From: Brevibacterium sanguinis
GTDB taxonomy: Bacteria > Actinomycetota > Actinomycetes > Actinomycetales > Brevibacteriaceae
Assembly (NCBI RefSeq): GCF_003315415.1
Contig: NZ_QNSB01000004.1
Coordinates: 186,001-250,000, forward strand
Reading direction: 5' to 3'
DNA: 64,000 nt
A program made the position numbers and the translations under genes. The notes under the pieces are model-generated. The model was given only the letters and a program-made list of their open reading frames with translations. It ran no database searches and was not told the origin of the DNA. Of this stretch, positions 55,821 to 64,000 are shown one piece after another. How positions within the stretch are numbered: the first letter of the stretch is position 1; each line of letters opens with the position of its first letter.

Positions 55821-58001
55821 CTAATCGAAGAGGGTGTCGGCGATGCCGCGAGCGACGAACCTCGCATGCAGGATCGGCTTTCTGGCCGGGTCGATCGAGG
55901 CGGGAGGCCTCCACGCCGGGCGACCGTCCCTGAGCATCACTGTCTCCCAATCCGATTTGTCGAGAAGACGATGATGCGCACCGCAGGCGAGCGTCAGGTT
56001 GTTGATGTCGGTATTCCCTCCCTGCGCCCACTCCACCACGTGGTGGGCAACGCACCAACCCGGCGGTGTGTCGCACCCCGGGAACGTACACCCCTGATCA
56101 CGAGCGGCGAGGATCGCCAGCTGTTTCGCATTCGCGAATCGCTTCTCCGTGCACACTTCGACCGTTCGTGCCTTCTCGCTCATGAGATGGAAGAACACGG
56201 TGCCATTGAGTCCCTCTCGGGCGGCTGTGGTGATGGGGAATCGAGTGTCAGCACCCGTCACGGCCTGCCCGGAACCACTGGCGAGATCACTGGCCTTCGC
56301 GGTGACGACCAGCGCATATGGAGCGCCGGTGCCGATGCGGTTCATCTCGATCCGCGACACGAGCGTGGCGAATCGGGAGTAGATGCGAGTCCGGATGCTC
56401 GGCTGCTGCAGCGTCATGCCGATGCGCGTGCCATCCTCGCGCACCCCGTAACCGGGAACTCCGCGCTCGGCTTCGTCCCCGATCGTCGGGTCCAGCGCAT
56501 CGTGGCGATCACCGGAGAGGACCGAATCGAATGCTGCGACGACCTCGTCGCGAGCGTCAGTGCGCTCCCGGCTGCTCGTCTCGCCAGCGGCAGCCGGGCC
56601 TTCGGAGGGTGCAGTTCCGCCGGCAGGTGAGGAGTCGCCGGCAGGTGAGGTGCCGCCGGCCGGCTTGGTGTCCTCGGTCTCGCCGCCGTTCGTCCCCTCC
56701 GCGGGATCGCTGGTGATGCGAGAAGTGAGCAGACCGTGCATGATGCCGCCGGTGACGGGGTCGATGTGCCCCTTGAGCATCCACGATCCGTCCTCGCGAG
56801 CCCGCAGGTTGACGAAGTACTCGTCCGGATTCGGGGTGTCGTCGGGCACTTGGCCGTCGGGGTCGATCCAGGCCAGGATCTCGTCGAAGAGGACGCGGAT
56901 GTCCTGCACTCGCACGGTCGGGGCGTGGGCGACGAGCAGCCGCTCCGCCTCGGCGCGCTGCTCGTCGGTGGCCCACCGCGGCAGCTTCCGCAGGCACTGC
57001 GCGATCACTCCCGCCTGAATCGCCGACAGCTGGCCTCCGAGGAGCGCCTCGGACACGACGGGGAACATCGGTTCACGCGACTGGCCGCTGATATCGACCC
57101 TCTTCCCGAGAGACTCCGCCAGTTTCACACGTCGGGACGCCTCGCGTCCGCTCACCTGCAGCCGGTCGGCGACGAGAGCCTGGGTGCTCTTGGCGCCGTA
57201 GTCCCTCGGTGTACCGCTCCGTTCGAGAACCGAGAGGACGATGACGGACAGCGACTCGACGAGACGGTCGATGGTTTCGATGCCATCGAGCATGGTGACA
57301 GCCTCGTCGGGTCCCAGCGGACGGTCGAACGAGTAGAGGGCACCGGCCAGCTTCTGCAGAGCGGCGATGGAATCGGTGATCTCCGGAGCACTCCGTGACA
57401 GGTCGTTCCATGCCTCGTCGGACAGGAGCGGACGGGAGCTTGCTTCGGCATCTCCATCCGGAGCCGTCGTTTCGCCCGCAGCTGTCGTTCTGCCAGCCAC
57501 CGAAGCTGTCGTTTCGCCGGTAGCTGTCGTTGCGCCAGCCACCGAAGCTGTCGTTTCGTCCGCCGCCGCAGGGGTCGTCTCGCGCGCCACCCGGGCGGCT
57601 GCCGTGTCTCGCGGCTTCTGCGCTTCGGTCTCACTCGTCACCCGACTCGACGCGTCGCGAGTGCTCCACGGTGAGAAATCGGCCGAGGCCTGAGCCGCTG
57701 CCTCCGCCCGCGCGCGGTCGCTCACCTGCTGCCGGGCTCGGATCTCGGCATCGCGTTCGGCACTGATCCGACGAGCCTCCGCCTGCGCGGCCGGATCATC
57801 AGCGACGGCCTCCCACAGTGTCCGGCCACCCCACCGCTTGTCCGTGGTGTCCGCTTCTCCGTTGTCCTGCCTCCGCGGGCTCACAGGTCCACTCGGTGCC
57901 GGTCGGGCCCCGACAGGACCGACCCCGACCGTCTCGGCGGCGGAGCACGAGGTGGCGCGCCTGCTCCGCCTCGAGTGCTTCCGGTCGGGGGTGAGAGTCA
58001 T
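55821..58001 (-). CDS. DUF222/HNH endonuclease domain protein
   Basis: The 726-residue protein has a long low-complexity N-terminus (about 1-200, rich in Ala, Thr and Glu), a DUF222 helical region (about 210-420) with GREASRRVKLAESLGKRV, and a C-terminal HNH domain with CTFPGCDTPPGWCVAHHVVEWAQGG-type Cys and His ligands and NLTLACGAHHRLLD. Such proteins are multicopy in actinobacteria and their target is unknown. The ATG at 58001 was chosen over a TTG 39 bases upstream. It is flanked by two copies of a deaminase segment. Confidence 0.85.
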   Translation of the reverse strand: MTLTPDRKHSRRSRRATSCSAAETVGVGPVGARPAPSGPVSPRRQDNGEADTTDKRWGGRTLWEAVADDPAAQAEARRISAERDAEIRARQQVSDRARAEAAAQASADFSPWSTRDASSRVTSETEAQKPRDTAAARVARETTPAAADETTASVAGATTATGETTASVAGRTTAAGETTAPDGDAEASSRPLLSDEAWNDLSRSAPEITDSIAALQKLAGALYSFDRPLGPDEAVTMLDGIETIDRLVESLSVIVLSVLERSGTPRDYGAKSTQALVADRLQVSGREASRRVKLAESLGKRVDISGQSREPMFPVVSEALLGGQLSAIQAGVIAQCLRKLPRWATDEQRAEAERLLVAHAPTVRVQDIRVLFDEILAWIDPDGQVPDDTPNPDEYFVNLRAREDGSWMLKGHIDPVTGGIMHGLLTSRITSDPAEGTNGGETEDTKPAGGTSPAGDSSPAGGTAPSEGPAAAGETSSRERTDARDEVVAAFDSVLSGDRHDALDPTIGDEAERGVPGYGVREDGTRIGMTLQQPSIRTRIYSRFATLVSRIEMNRIGTGAPYALVVTAKASDLASGSGQAVTGADTRFPITTAAREGLNGTVFFHLMSEKARTVEVCTEKRFANAKQLAILAARDQGCTFPGCDTPPGWCVAHHVVEWAQGGNTDINNLTLACGAHHRLLDKSDWETVMLRDGRPAWRPPASIDPARKPILHARFVARGIADTLFD
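57460..57570 (-). repeat. In-frame tandem repeat in the HNH protein gene
   Basis: A 24-base core (57493-57516) recurs exactly at 57535-57558 with a 42-base period and related sequence between. It encodes Thr/Ala/Val/Gly-rich repeats near the N-terminus. Confidence 0.8.
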
Positions 58002-58444
58002 CTTCTCGTTCCGTTCGTCAACGTCCGCGTTGTCGGTCAAGAATCCGTGGTGCCCGCTTGAGCTCAGTCTAGTGGGATTAATCGAATCTGTCTACGTTTT
58101 TCTTCTGCTTTCTTCGGTTCGTTTTAGGACTGATCATTCTGATCCACTCGGCATCGCCATACTGTTCTCATCGAAGTTGCTTCGTGCTCTCAGGCTATCG
58201 TTCGCCACTGACACAGAACCTCTGGAAGCGAACGAATGGGAGTGCGAACCCGAAGACGGAGGCGCGACACGACCCCGCACACCGCCGAGGTGGTGCTGCC
58301 CTCGCGAAACCCGGGTTCACACGTGGGTCGAGCACCACCTCGGCGACAGAGGTCCCCGATTTCCGGCGGCAGAGTTCATTGAGTTCCGACGATGGTGGAG
58401 AACGCCGCTCAGCCGGACTCCTATCCAGCCGGGCCGATCGCCGC
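58002..58444. other. 443-base gene-free stretch between HNH and permease-deaminase genes
   Basis: No open frame here looks like a protein. The first 200 bases are relatively AT-rich with pyrimidine runs (TTTTTCTTCTGCTTTC), probably holding the HNH gene promoter. Further on, 13-base perfect arms at 58285-58297 and 58331-58343 form a large hairpin with an inner AACCCGGGTT palindrome. Confidence 0.6.
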
Positions 58445-58456
58445 TCAGCTGGACTG
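58403..58456 (-). repeat. Duplication spanning the permease-deaminase stop codon
   Basis: An 18-base unit at 58439-58456 containing the stop codon recurs at 58403-58420 with two differences. Confidence 0.65.
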
Positions 58457-60514
58457 GCGCGTCCAGAAGCCGTGATGCGCCTCGGCGGCCTCGTCCTCGA
58501 GCAACGGCCCGACGACCTCGATCTCCCGCTGTCCGCGGGTGATGACCTCGCGGCAGGGCAGGTCGAAGGTCGGGTTCTCGGGATCGTCGCCGGTCAGCGC
58601 CAGCAGTCGGGATTCCGAGAGTGCGTAGACGATACGGCCGATCCCGGTCCAGTACACCGCCCCCGTGCACATGACGCACGGCTCCGCGCTGGTGTAGAGG
58701 GTCGCCGAGGCGAGCTCCTCCACCGATTGCGTCCGCGCCGCCTCGGCTGCCGCGCTGAGTTCGGCATGCTGAGTCGGGTCTCCCTCGGGAGGCATCGAGT
58801 TGTTGCCCTTCGAGGCGAGCACCCTCCCATCGGCGGAGACGACGATCGAGGCGAAGGGATGCCGACCGCGGTTCTTCGCGTCGTCCGCGAGAGCGATCGT
58901 CTCGCGGAGACGGGCAAGGTCGTCTGCGGACACCCCGCGGTCGAGCACAGCGTCGCCCGTCCGCTCGGATTCAGGCACGCACTCGGAGTCGGTCACCTCG
59001 GCGAGGCCGATCGCCTCGGCGGCTCCGTTCGTTCCGTCGATCGGCATTGCTGAGTTCTGGTGGTCCTTCATGAGCTTCTCTCTGTCGGTTGTGACGCCAC
59101 TCGACGTGGCAGATGGATGCGAAGACGTGGCTGATGGCTGGGAAGACGTGGCTGGTGGATCGGATGACATGTCCGCCGCATCGGCAGAGTCCTCATCTCG
59201 GTCCACGGACCTGTTGATCGCGGCATTGAGCACGACGGCGACGATCGCGCAGAGGAAGATGCCGCTCTCGAGGATGAGAGCCAGCGGTCCGGAGATCTCC
59301 TCGAGCAGCTCCGGCATCGCCATCGGGAGGACACCGACGCTGAGGGAGATGGCGACGATGAGCGCATTGTGCGTGCCCTCGTACTTCACCCGCGCGAGCT
59401 CCTGGATCCCGGCCGCCGTCGTCATGCCGAACATGACGATCGCGCCACCGCCGAGCACCGACGGCGGGATCGCGGCGACGATCGCCCCTACCTTGGGAAC
59501 GAGCCCCATGAGGATCATGATCACGCCTGCCGCAGCGACGACGTACCGGCTGCGCACTCGCGTCATGGCGATCAGCCCGGTGTTCTGACTGAAGGCGTTG
59601 AGCGGGAAGCCGTTGAAGAGCGCACTGAGCATGGTCGCGAGTCCCTCCCCGCGGAAGGCATTGCCGAGCCTCCGCGGCGAGATCGGGGTCTCCACCATGC
59701 GCCCGATCGCGAGCGTATTGCCCGTGGTCTCCGCCATGATGACGATCATCGCCAGAGTCATGATGAGGATCGGCACCAGCGAGAACTGCGGAGGGCCGAA
59801 TGTCAGGGGCGCCGCGATGCCGATCCATGCCGCGTCCGCCAGACCGCTGAAGTCGCTGAGTCCGATGAGCATCGCCACGACGGTGCCGACCGCCATCCCG
59901 ACGAGCACTGAGAGGCTGCTCATCAGACCCCTGAACCCGACGTAGACGACGACGGTGACCACGACGGTGAGCAGCCCGACCAGCAGGTGCTCGGGAGCGC
60001 CGAACGACTCGCTGCCCACTCCCCCGCCCAACCAGCCTGCCGCGGCGGGCATCAGGGAGATTCCGACAGTCGTGATGAGGCAGCCGATGACCACGCGTGG
60101 AAAGAACCGCAGGAGTCGGGAGAACAGCGGAGCCAATCCGATCGCCAGAGCACCGGCCACCATGACCGAGCCGAACACATGGGTGAGCCCGTACTGCTCA
60201 CCGATCTGCATCATCGGCGCCAGGGCGATGAAGGAGGCTCCCTGGATCAGCGGAAGCCTGGCACCGAAACGCCAGATTCCGAGCGTCTGCAGCAGAGTCG
60301 CCAGACCGCCGATGATGAGGTTGCAGTTGATGAGGACGACGATCTGCGACTGCTCGAGGCCGAGTGCACCACCGAGGATGAGCGGAACGGCGACCACTCC
60401 TGCGTAGATCACGAGCACGTGCTGGAGGCCCAGGGTGAGCATCGACCGTGCGGGGAGGATCTCATCGACGGGTTCGACCGTCCGGACGCGAGCTTCTTCG
60501 ACCGCGACTTCCAT
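58445..60514 (-). CDS. NCS2 nucleobase permease fused to a nucleobase deaminase
   Basis: One 689-residue frame joins two proteins. Residues 1-445 form an NCS2 (xanthine/uracil) permease with about twelve membrane segments and AETTGNTLAIGRMV. Residues 515-689 are a CDA-fold deaminase with zinc ligands His583 and Glu585 (THAEL) and Cys613/Cys616 (EPCVMCTGAVYW), closest in pattern to guanine or cytosine deaminases. The Ser/Thr/Pro linker contains tandem repeats. An internal ATG at 59071 with GAGAGAAG could also make free deaminase. Uptake coupled to deamination is inferred. Confidence 0.82.
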   Translation of the reverse strand: MEVAVEEARVRTVEPVDEILPARSMLTLGLQHVLVIYAGVVAVPLILGGALGLEQSQIVVLINCNLIIGGLATLLQTLGIWRFGARLPLIQGASFIALAPMMQIGEQYGLTHVFGSVMVAGALAIGLAPLFSRLLRFFPRVVIGCLITTVGISLMPAAAGWLGGGVGSESFGAPEHLLVGLLTVVVTVVVYVGFRGLMSSLSVLVGMAVGTVVAMLIGLSDFSGLADAAWIGIAAPLTFGPPQFSLVPILIMTLAMIVIMAETTGNTLAIGRMVETPISPRRLGNAFRGEGLATMLSALFNGFPLNAFSQNTGLIAMTRVRSRYVVAAAGVIMILMGLVPKVGAIVAAIPPSVLGGGAIVMFGMTTAAGIQELARVKYEGTHNALIVAISLSVGVLPMAMPELLEEISGPLALILESGIFLCAIVAVVLNAAINRSVDRDEDSADAADMSSDPPATSSQPSATSSHPSATSSGVTTDREKLMKDHQNSAMPIDGTNGAAEAIGLAEVTDSECVPESERTGDAVLDRGVSADDLARLRETIALADDAKNRGRHPFASIVVSADGRVLASKGNNSMPPEGDPTQHAELSAAAEAARTQSVEELASATLYTSAEPCVMCTGAVYWTGIGRIVYALSESRLLALTGDDPENPTFDLPCREVITRGQREIEVVGPLLEDEAAEAHHGFWTRQSS
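59103..59162 (-). repeat. Tandem repeat in the permease-deaminase linker
   Basis: Two 21-base units beginning GAAGACGTGGCTG (59121-59141, 59142-59162) and a related 18-base unit before them encode the SSQPSATSSHPSATSS-type linker. Confidence 0.8.
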
Positions 60515-60604
60515 GTCTCCACCTTTCCATTCGTCAGTTGGGAGCGTGCGCCTGTGGCGACAGCAGCGACACTATGCGGAGTTCTTCGATGGATGAAATG
60601 ACTT

Positions 60605-60626
60605 ACCATCGATCCATTCGATAGGT
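60605..60626. promoter_or_regulatory. Candidate LysR operator between permease-deaminase and LysR genes
   Basis: ACC-ATCGA-TCCAT-TCGAT-AGGT forms a nearly perfect dyad eight bases before the LysR start, in the 119-base divergent region. Confidence 0.55.
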
Positions 60627-60633
60627 TGAACGC

Positions 60634-61554
60634 ATGCGTCTCAGTCTCGAACAGGTCGAGGCCTTCGTCCTCACCGCCAAGCATGGTTCGTTCTCGTCCG
60701 CGGCTCGAGCCCTGGGCCGAACCCAGTCGACGATCAGCTCCGCCATCGCCTACTTGGAGATCGCCCTCGGGGTCGAGCTCTTCGACCGCAGCTCACGTCT
60801 GCCGACTCTCACCGAGGCGGGCCAGGCCCTGCTGCCCGAGGCCCGCGCGCTCCACGACCGCGCCGTCACCTTCGAACGGCACGGCGATGCTCTGGCCGAC
60901 AGCGACTCACCGAGCGTGACTCTGGCGATCGGCATCCCGCCGCATCAGATCATGCCCGTCCTCGAGGACTTCTCCGAGACCTTCCCCCACACCGATCTCA
61001 TCATCAGGAACCCCGACCGCGGAGATGCGAGCGGACTGGTGCTCGCCGACGAGGCGGAGCTCGGGATCGCGTTCCTCCTCCCCGAGTACCCCGACGAGCT
61101 CGGCTTCCACCAGATGGGCAAGCTGCTCATGACCCATGTCGCGCACAGGGATCACCCCCTCGCGACGATGGAACGACCGGGCTTCGACGAACTGCGCGGA
61201 CATCGGCACCTCGCCTACATCACCCATTCGAGCTCGTTGCCGACCAGCGAATACCTGCAGTCGACGCAGACCTGGCACACCGACTCCTACGAGGCCCTCA
61301 CCTGGCTGGCTCGCTCCGGCCTCGGGTGGGCGACCCTGCCCAGGCAGCTCGTCCTGCCGGAGATCGAATCCGGCGAGCTCGTCGAGCTGCAGCTCGATGC
61401 GTACCCGTTCACCGACTGGCTCGTCTCGGTCGACCTCATCTGGCGACGCGGACGGCGCCTCGGTCGTGTCGAGCAATGGCTGCTCGAGCGGCTGCGCGGG
61501 CACCGCGTTCATGAAGTCGGCCGTGACGGTCAGGACACGACACGGCTCTCGTGA
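60634..61554 (+). CDS. LysR-family transcriptional regulator
   Basis: The 306-residue protein has a typical N-terminal helix-turn-helix (GSFSSAARALGRTQSTISSAIAYLE) and effector domain. It diverges from the permease-deaminase gene, with a palindrome at the LysR start, so it probably regulates that gene in response to a purine or pyrimidine. It ends ten bases from the convergent universal stress gene. Confidence 0.88.
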   Translation: MRLSLEQVEAFVLTAKHGSFSSAARALGRTQSTISSAIAYLEIALGVELFDRSSRLPTLTEAGQALLPEARALHDRAVTFERHGDALADSDSPSVTLAIGIPPHQIMPVLEDFSETFPHTDLIIRNPDRGDASGLVLADEAELGIAFLLPEYPDELGFHQMGKLLMTHVAHRDHPLATMERPGFDELRGHRHLAYITHSSSLPTSEYLQSTQTWHTDSYEALTWLARSGLGWATLPRQLVLPEIESGELVELQLDAYPFTDWLVSVDLIWRRGRRLGRVEQWLLERLRGHRVHEVGRDGQDTTRLS

Positions 61555-61564
61555 GTGCGCCGGC

Positions 61565-61972
61565 TCAGCCGGTCACGGCATGCCCGGCCTTGACGCAGAG
61601 CACGGGGCAGTCGGCATCGAGGACGACCCTCTGCACCGTCGAGCCGAGGAGGAACTTCCCCACCGGCGTCCGCCTCCGGGTACCGAGCACGATGAGCTCG
61701 GCCCCCACCTCGGCGGCGGCATCGAGGATCTGCTCCGCAGGGTCGGATTCGTTCTGGGACAGCAGCACCCGCCCCGTGACCCCGGCCTCGGACAGGTGCG
61801 TGCGCACCGAGGCGACCTCGGCCTCGCCGAGGCGGCGCGGATCGCTGCGTTCGGAGTCGCGCGAGGCGTTGACGACGAGCAGATCCGCGCCGTCCTTGAC
61901 GGCGAGCGTGATCCCCGAGTCCAGTGCGGCGTGGCCCTCGGGAGAGTTCGTGTAACCCACGACGATGGTCAT
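61565..61972 (-). CDS. Universal stress protein (UspA family)
   Basis: The 135-residue protein is a single Usp domain with ATP-binding features: MTIVVGYTNSPEG at the start and GTRRRTPVGKFLLGSTVQRVV (G-2x-G-9x-GS) near the C-terminus. It is likely to bind ATP and act under stress. It follows the APC permease gene by 72 bases; a Usp is often encoded beside such permeases, where it may modulate transport. Confidence 0.87.
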   Translation of the reverse strand: MTIVVGYTNSPEGHAALDSGITLAVKDGADLLVVNASRDSERSDPRRLGEAEVASVRTHLSEAGVTGRVLLSQNESDPAEQILDAAAEVGAELIVLGTRRRTPVGKFLLGSTVQRVVLDADCPVLCVKAGHAVTG

Positions 61973-62044
61973 TGTTCATCCTCTTCTCGGTCGTGCATGT
62001 GCTGTGGTCGGATCCGCGCGGATGTCACCCGGCCCTCCCCGTGC

Positions 62045-63475
62045 TCAGCTGAGCTCTTCGGGATTGCGGAATCTGGTGCTCGCTCCGCGCACCGAGCGGT
62101 TCCACATCCAGGTGATCGCCCACAGGATCACTCCGATGCCGATGAGCGCCGCCGCGATCTGGTACTGGATGAGGTCGTCGAGCCTGGCCCACGGACCGAC
62201 GAGGAAGACGCACGTGACGACGCCGAGCCACGGCAGATAGGTTGGCGCGCGGAAATGGTCGTGGTCGACCGGCTTCCTCCGCAGAACCAGCACGGCGAGG
62301 TTGACGGTGGCGAAGACCGCCAGCAGCAGGAGCGACGTGGTGCCGCCCAGAGACGCGACGACCGTCTCCGGCAGGCCGGTGGACACGGCGATGATGAGCG
62401 CAAAGGCGATGAGCGTGGTGAAGATGATCGACACCCATGGCGAGCGCCGCTGATCGAGGACCTTGGCGAACACCGGTGGGAGCACGTTCTGCCGTGCCAT
62501 GCCGTAGAGCAGGCGGCTGGCCATGAGCATGTTGATGAGCGCCGAGTTCGCGACCGCGAACATCGTCATGAAGGGGAAGATCTCGTCGATGGGCAGATTC
62601 GGCGCCCCTGCCCTGACGACGTCGAGGAGCGGGGTCTCACTGGCCGTGAGCTGCCCGATGGGCACCGCGGCGACGGCCACGATCGACACCAGCACGTAGA
62701 TGACGCCGGTGATCGACAGGCCGGTGAGCATGATCCTCGGGAACACCCGGGGCTCCTTGGTCTCCTCGACCATATTCACCGAGTCCTCGAAACCGACCAT
62801 CGAGAAGAACGCCAGCGACGTCGCCGCGGTGACCGCGAGGAAGATGCTCTTGTCATCCGCGGTCTCGAAGATCATCACCCGGGAGAAGTCGGCGCTGCCC
62901 GAGCCGAGGGCGAAGAATCCGACGAGGATGACCAGCAGCAGACCGGTGAGTTCGATCGTCGTGAGGACGACGTTGAACCACACGCTCTCGCTGACTCCGC
63001 GGAGATTGATCGCGGCGACGATGGCGAGGAATCCCACCGCGATCCACATCGTCCCCGTCGCGGAGAGCTCCCAGCCGAATCCTTCGACCATGTTCGCCGC
63101 GAAGACCGTCGATGCCGTCGACGCCGAGGTGATGCCGGAGCTGAGCACGGCGAACGCGACGAGGAAGGTGATGAAGTGGATGCCGAAGGCCTTGTGCGTG
63201 TAGAGCGCGGCACCCGCGGCGTGCGGGTACTTCGTCACCAGCTCCATGTACGAGAAGGCCGTGATGAGAGCGACGGTGAAGGCGAGGATGACCGGCAGCC
63301 AGCCGGCACCGCCGACCTGACCGGCCACCTTTCCCGTCAGGGCGTAGACGCCTGTGCCCAGGATGTCGCCGACGATGAAGAGCAGGAGCAGCTTGGGCCC
63401 CATCACCCTCTTCAGGGTCTCGGGCTGTCTCTCTGCGGCGGGCTGCGCGGCGGTGGAACTGTCGTTGTGACTCAC
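62045..63475 (-). CDS. APC-family amino acid permease
   Basis: The 476-residue membrane protein has about twelve segments and the APC N-terminal signature IVGDILGTGVYALTGKVAG, followed by FSMVGFEDSVNMVEETKEPRVFPR, a conserved loop of the cationic amino acid/APA branch. The substrate is undetermined. It is followed by a universal stress gene and preceded by a dipeptidase, so uptake of peptide-derived amino acids is possible. Confidence 0.87.
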   Translation of the reverse strand: MSHNDSSTAAQPAAERQPETLKRVMGPKLLLLFIVGDILGTGVYALTGKVAGQVGGAGWLPVILAFTVALITAFSYMELVTKYPHAAGAALYTHKAFGIHFITFLVAFAVLSSGITSASTASTVFAANMVEGFGWELSATGTMWIAVGFLAIVAAINLRGVSESVWFNVVLTTIELTGLLLVILVGFFALGSGSADFSRVMIFETADDKSIFLAVTAATSLAFFSMVGFEDSVNMVEETKEPRVFPRIMLTGLSITGVIYVLVSIVAVAAVPIGQLTASETPLLDVVRAGAPNLPIDEIFPFMTMFAVANSALINMLMASRLLYGMARQNVLPPVFAKVLDQRRSPWVSIIFTTLIAFALIIAVSTGLPETVVASLGGTTSLLLLAVFATVNLAVLVLRRKPVDHDHFRAPTYLPWLGVVTCVFLVGPWARLDDLIQYQIAAALIGIGVILWAITWMWNRSVRGASTRFRNPEELS

Positions 63476-63600
63476 GATTCCTCCAACTTCACTGTCGGCA
63501 CGGCGACCGCTGTCTCTCGACCGCCACGGATGGACTGCATCTCTCCATTCAATCTCAGTTCACGGGATATGGAAGACATCTCGGCAGGACTTCTTGAGGG

Positions 63601-64000
63601 TCAGATCTGGCCGAGGAACGCCGAATAGGAATCCTCGTGCGCCTCGAGCACGCGCATCGCGTTGTCGAATCCGAGCTTGTGCAGATCCTCGTCCGACCAA
63701 CCCCGCCCCGCCAGTTCGTCGAACAGGACCGGGTACTGACCCGCATCGCCGAGGCCGACCGGCAGCTCGTCGATCCCGCAGATGTCCCCGCCGAGGCCGA
63801 CGTGGTCGATGCCGATCCTCTCCCGCACGTAATCGCAGTGGTCGGCGACATCGGCCACGGTCACCTCGGGGGCGTTGCCCGACCCGCCCACCTGCTCCCA
63901 GTCCCAGCGCTCCCGGGAGACGAACGCGGGCACGAAGGTCATCATCGCCACGCCCCCGTTGTCGGGCAGCCGGTCGAGTGCGTCGTCGGGGATGTTGCGC
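63601..64000 (-). CDS. Membrane dipeptidase (renal dipeptidase-like, M19), C-terminal part
   Basis: The frame is open to the window edge and carries about 133 residues of the C-terminal part. RNIPDDALDRLPDNGGVAMMTFVPAFVS and DHCDYVRERIGIDHVGLGGDICGI match the later metal-ligand region of M19 dipeptidases, whose zinc site starts in the missing N-terminal half. The enzyme cleaves dipeptides. It lies beside the APC permease gene. Confidence 0.85.
   Translation of the reverse strand, partial: RNIPDDALDRLPDNGGVAMMTFVPAFVSRERWDWEQVGGSGNAPEVTVADVADHCDYVRERIGIDHVGLGGDICGIDELPVGLGDAGQYPVLFDELAGRGWSDEDLHKLGFDNAMRVLEAHEDSYSAFLGQI

Noticed and set aside
61136-63628. 830-codon plus-strand open frame over the APC permease and universal stress genes
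   Set aside because: It is antisense to two clear genes and overlaps the end of the LysR gene; its Arg/His/Glu/Asp-rich translation has no domain pattern.

Overview
The window is high-GC, densely packed DNA from an actinobacterium. The markers are mshA (mycothiol synthesis), a SenX3-RegX3 two-component pair beside phoU and gpmA, a CarD-type RNA polymerase binding protein coupled to ispD-ispF, DUF2516 and YbjN genes, and a DUF222/HNH endonuclease. The combination, with many short in-frame repeats in loops, suggests Brevibacterium or a close relative. That genus call is inference; no rRNA or tRNA gene was seen.

Positions 1-23,000 are mainly core genome: an amino-acid permease tail, two lipoproteins, carD-ispD-ispF-panE-like, senX3-regX3, phoU, a DMT exporter, a LysR regulator, gpmA, a bile-acid/sodium symporter family protein, the DUF2516-hydrolase-mshA-YbjN run, azlCD with a divergent XRE-cupin regulator, an FUSC-family protein, aminopeptidase N and an NlpC/P60 hydrolase with a hairpin-rich leader.

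Positions 23,000-55,200 form an accessory island for aromatic (lignin-type) catabolism. (1) A LysR-controlled minus-strand operon (22,948-30,355) encodes an extradiol dioxygenase, two FAH-fold hydrolases, a cyclase-family hydrolase, a flavin monooxygenase, an ACMSD-like amidohydrolase and an LLM flavin enzyme. (2) An MFS transporter diverges from an aldehyde dehydrogenase. (3) A metF-purU-ligM-like-padR operon follows, apparently for tetrahydrofolate-dependent O-demethylation. (4) An FCD-GntR regulator converges on a complete livKMHFG-type ABC importer. (5) A dehydrogenase and two further LigM-like O-demethylases come next. (6) They are followed by galB-galC-galD and a second VOC-fold extradiol dioxygenase. 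(7) A CYP199-like P450, its PDR-type reductase and an IclR regulator close the island. Read as one pathway, p-methoxybenzoates are demethylated by the P450 and m-methoxy groups pass to tetrahydrofolate through LigM-like proteins. The methyl group is oxidised to formate through MetF, a FolD located elsewhere, and PurU. The catechol-type ring is opened by a VOC dioxygenase, and GalD, GalB and GalC would yield pyruvate and oxaloacetate. Recurrent palindromes suggest PadR, GntR and IclR regulons across these units.

Positions 55,200-64,000 hold a decayed deaminase copy, a DUF222/HNH endonuclease, an NCS2 nucleobase permease fused in frame to a deaminase, a divergent LysR regulator, a universal stress protein, an APC permease and the C-terminal part of an M19 dipeptidase.

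Three oddities recur or stand out. At least eight genes have short tandem duplications that span their stop codon. purU carries a perfect 69-bp in-frame tandem duplication. ispD appears to start at CTG, overlapping the carD stop codon.
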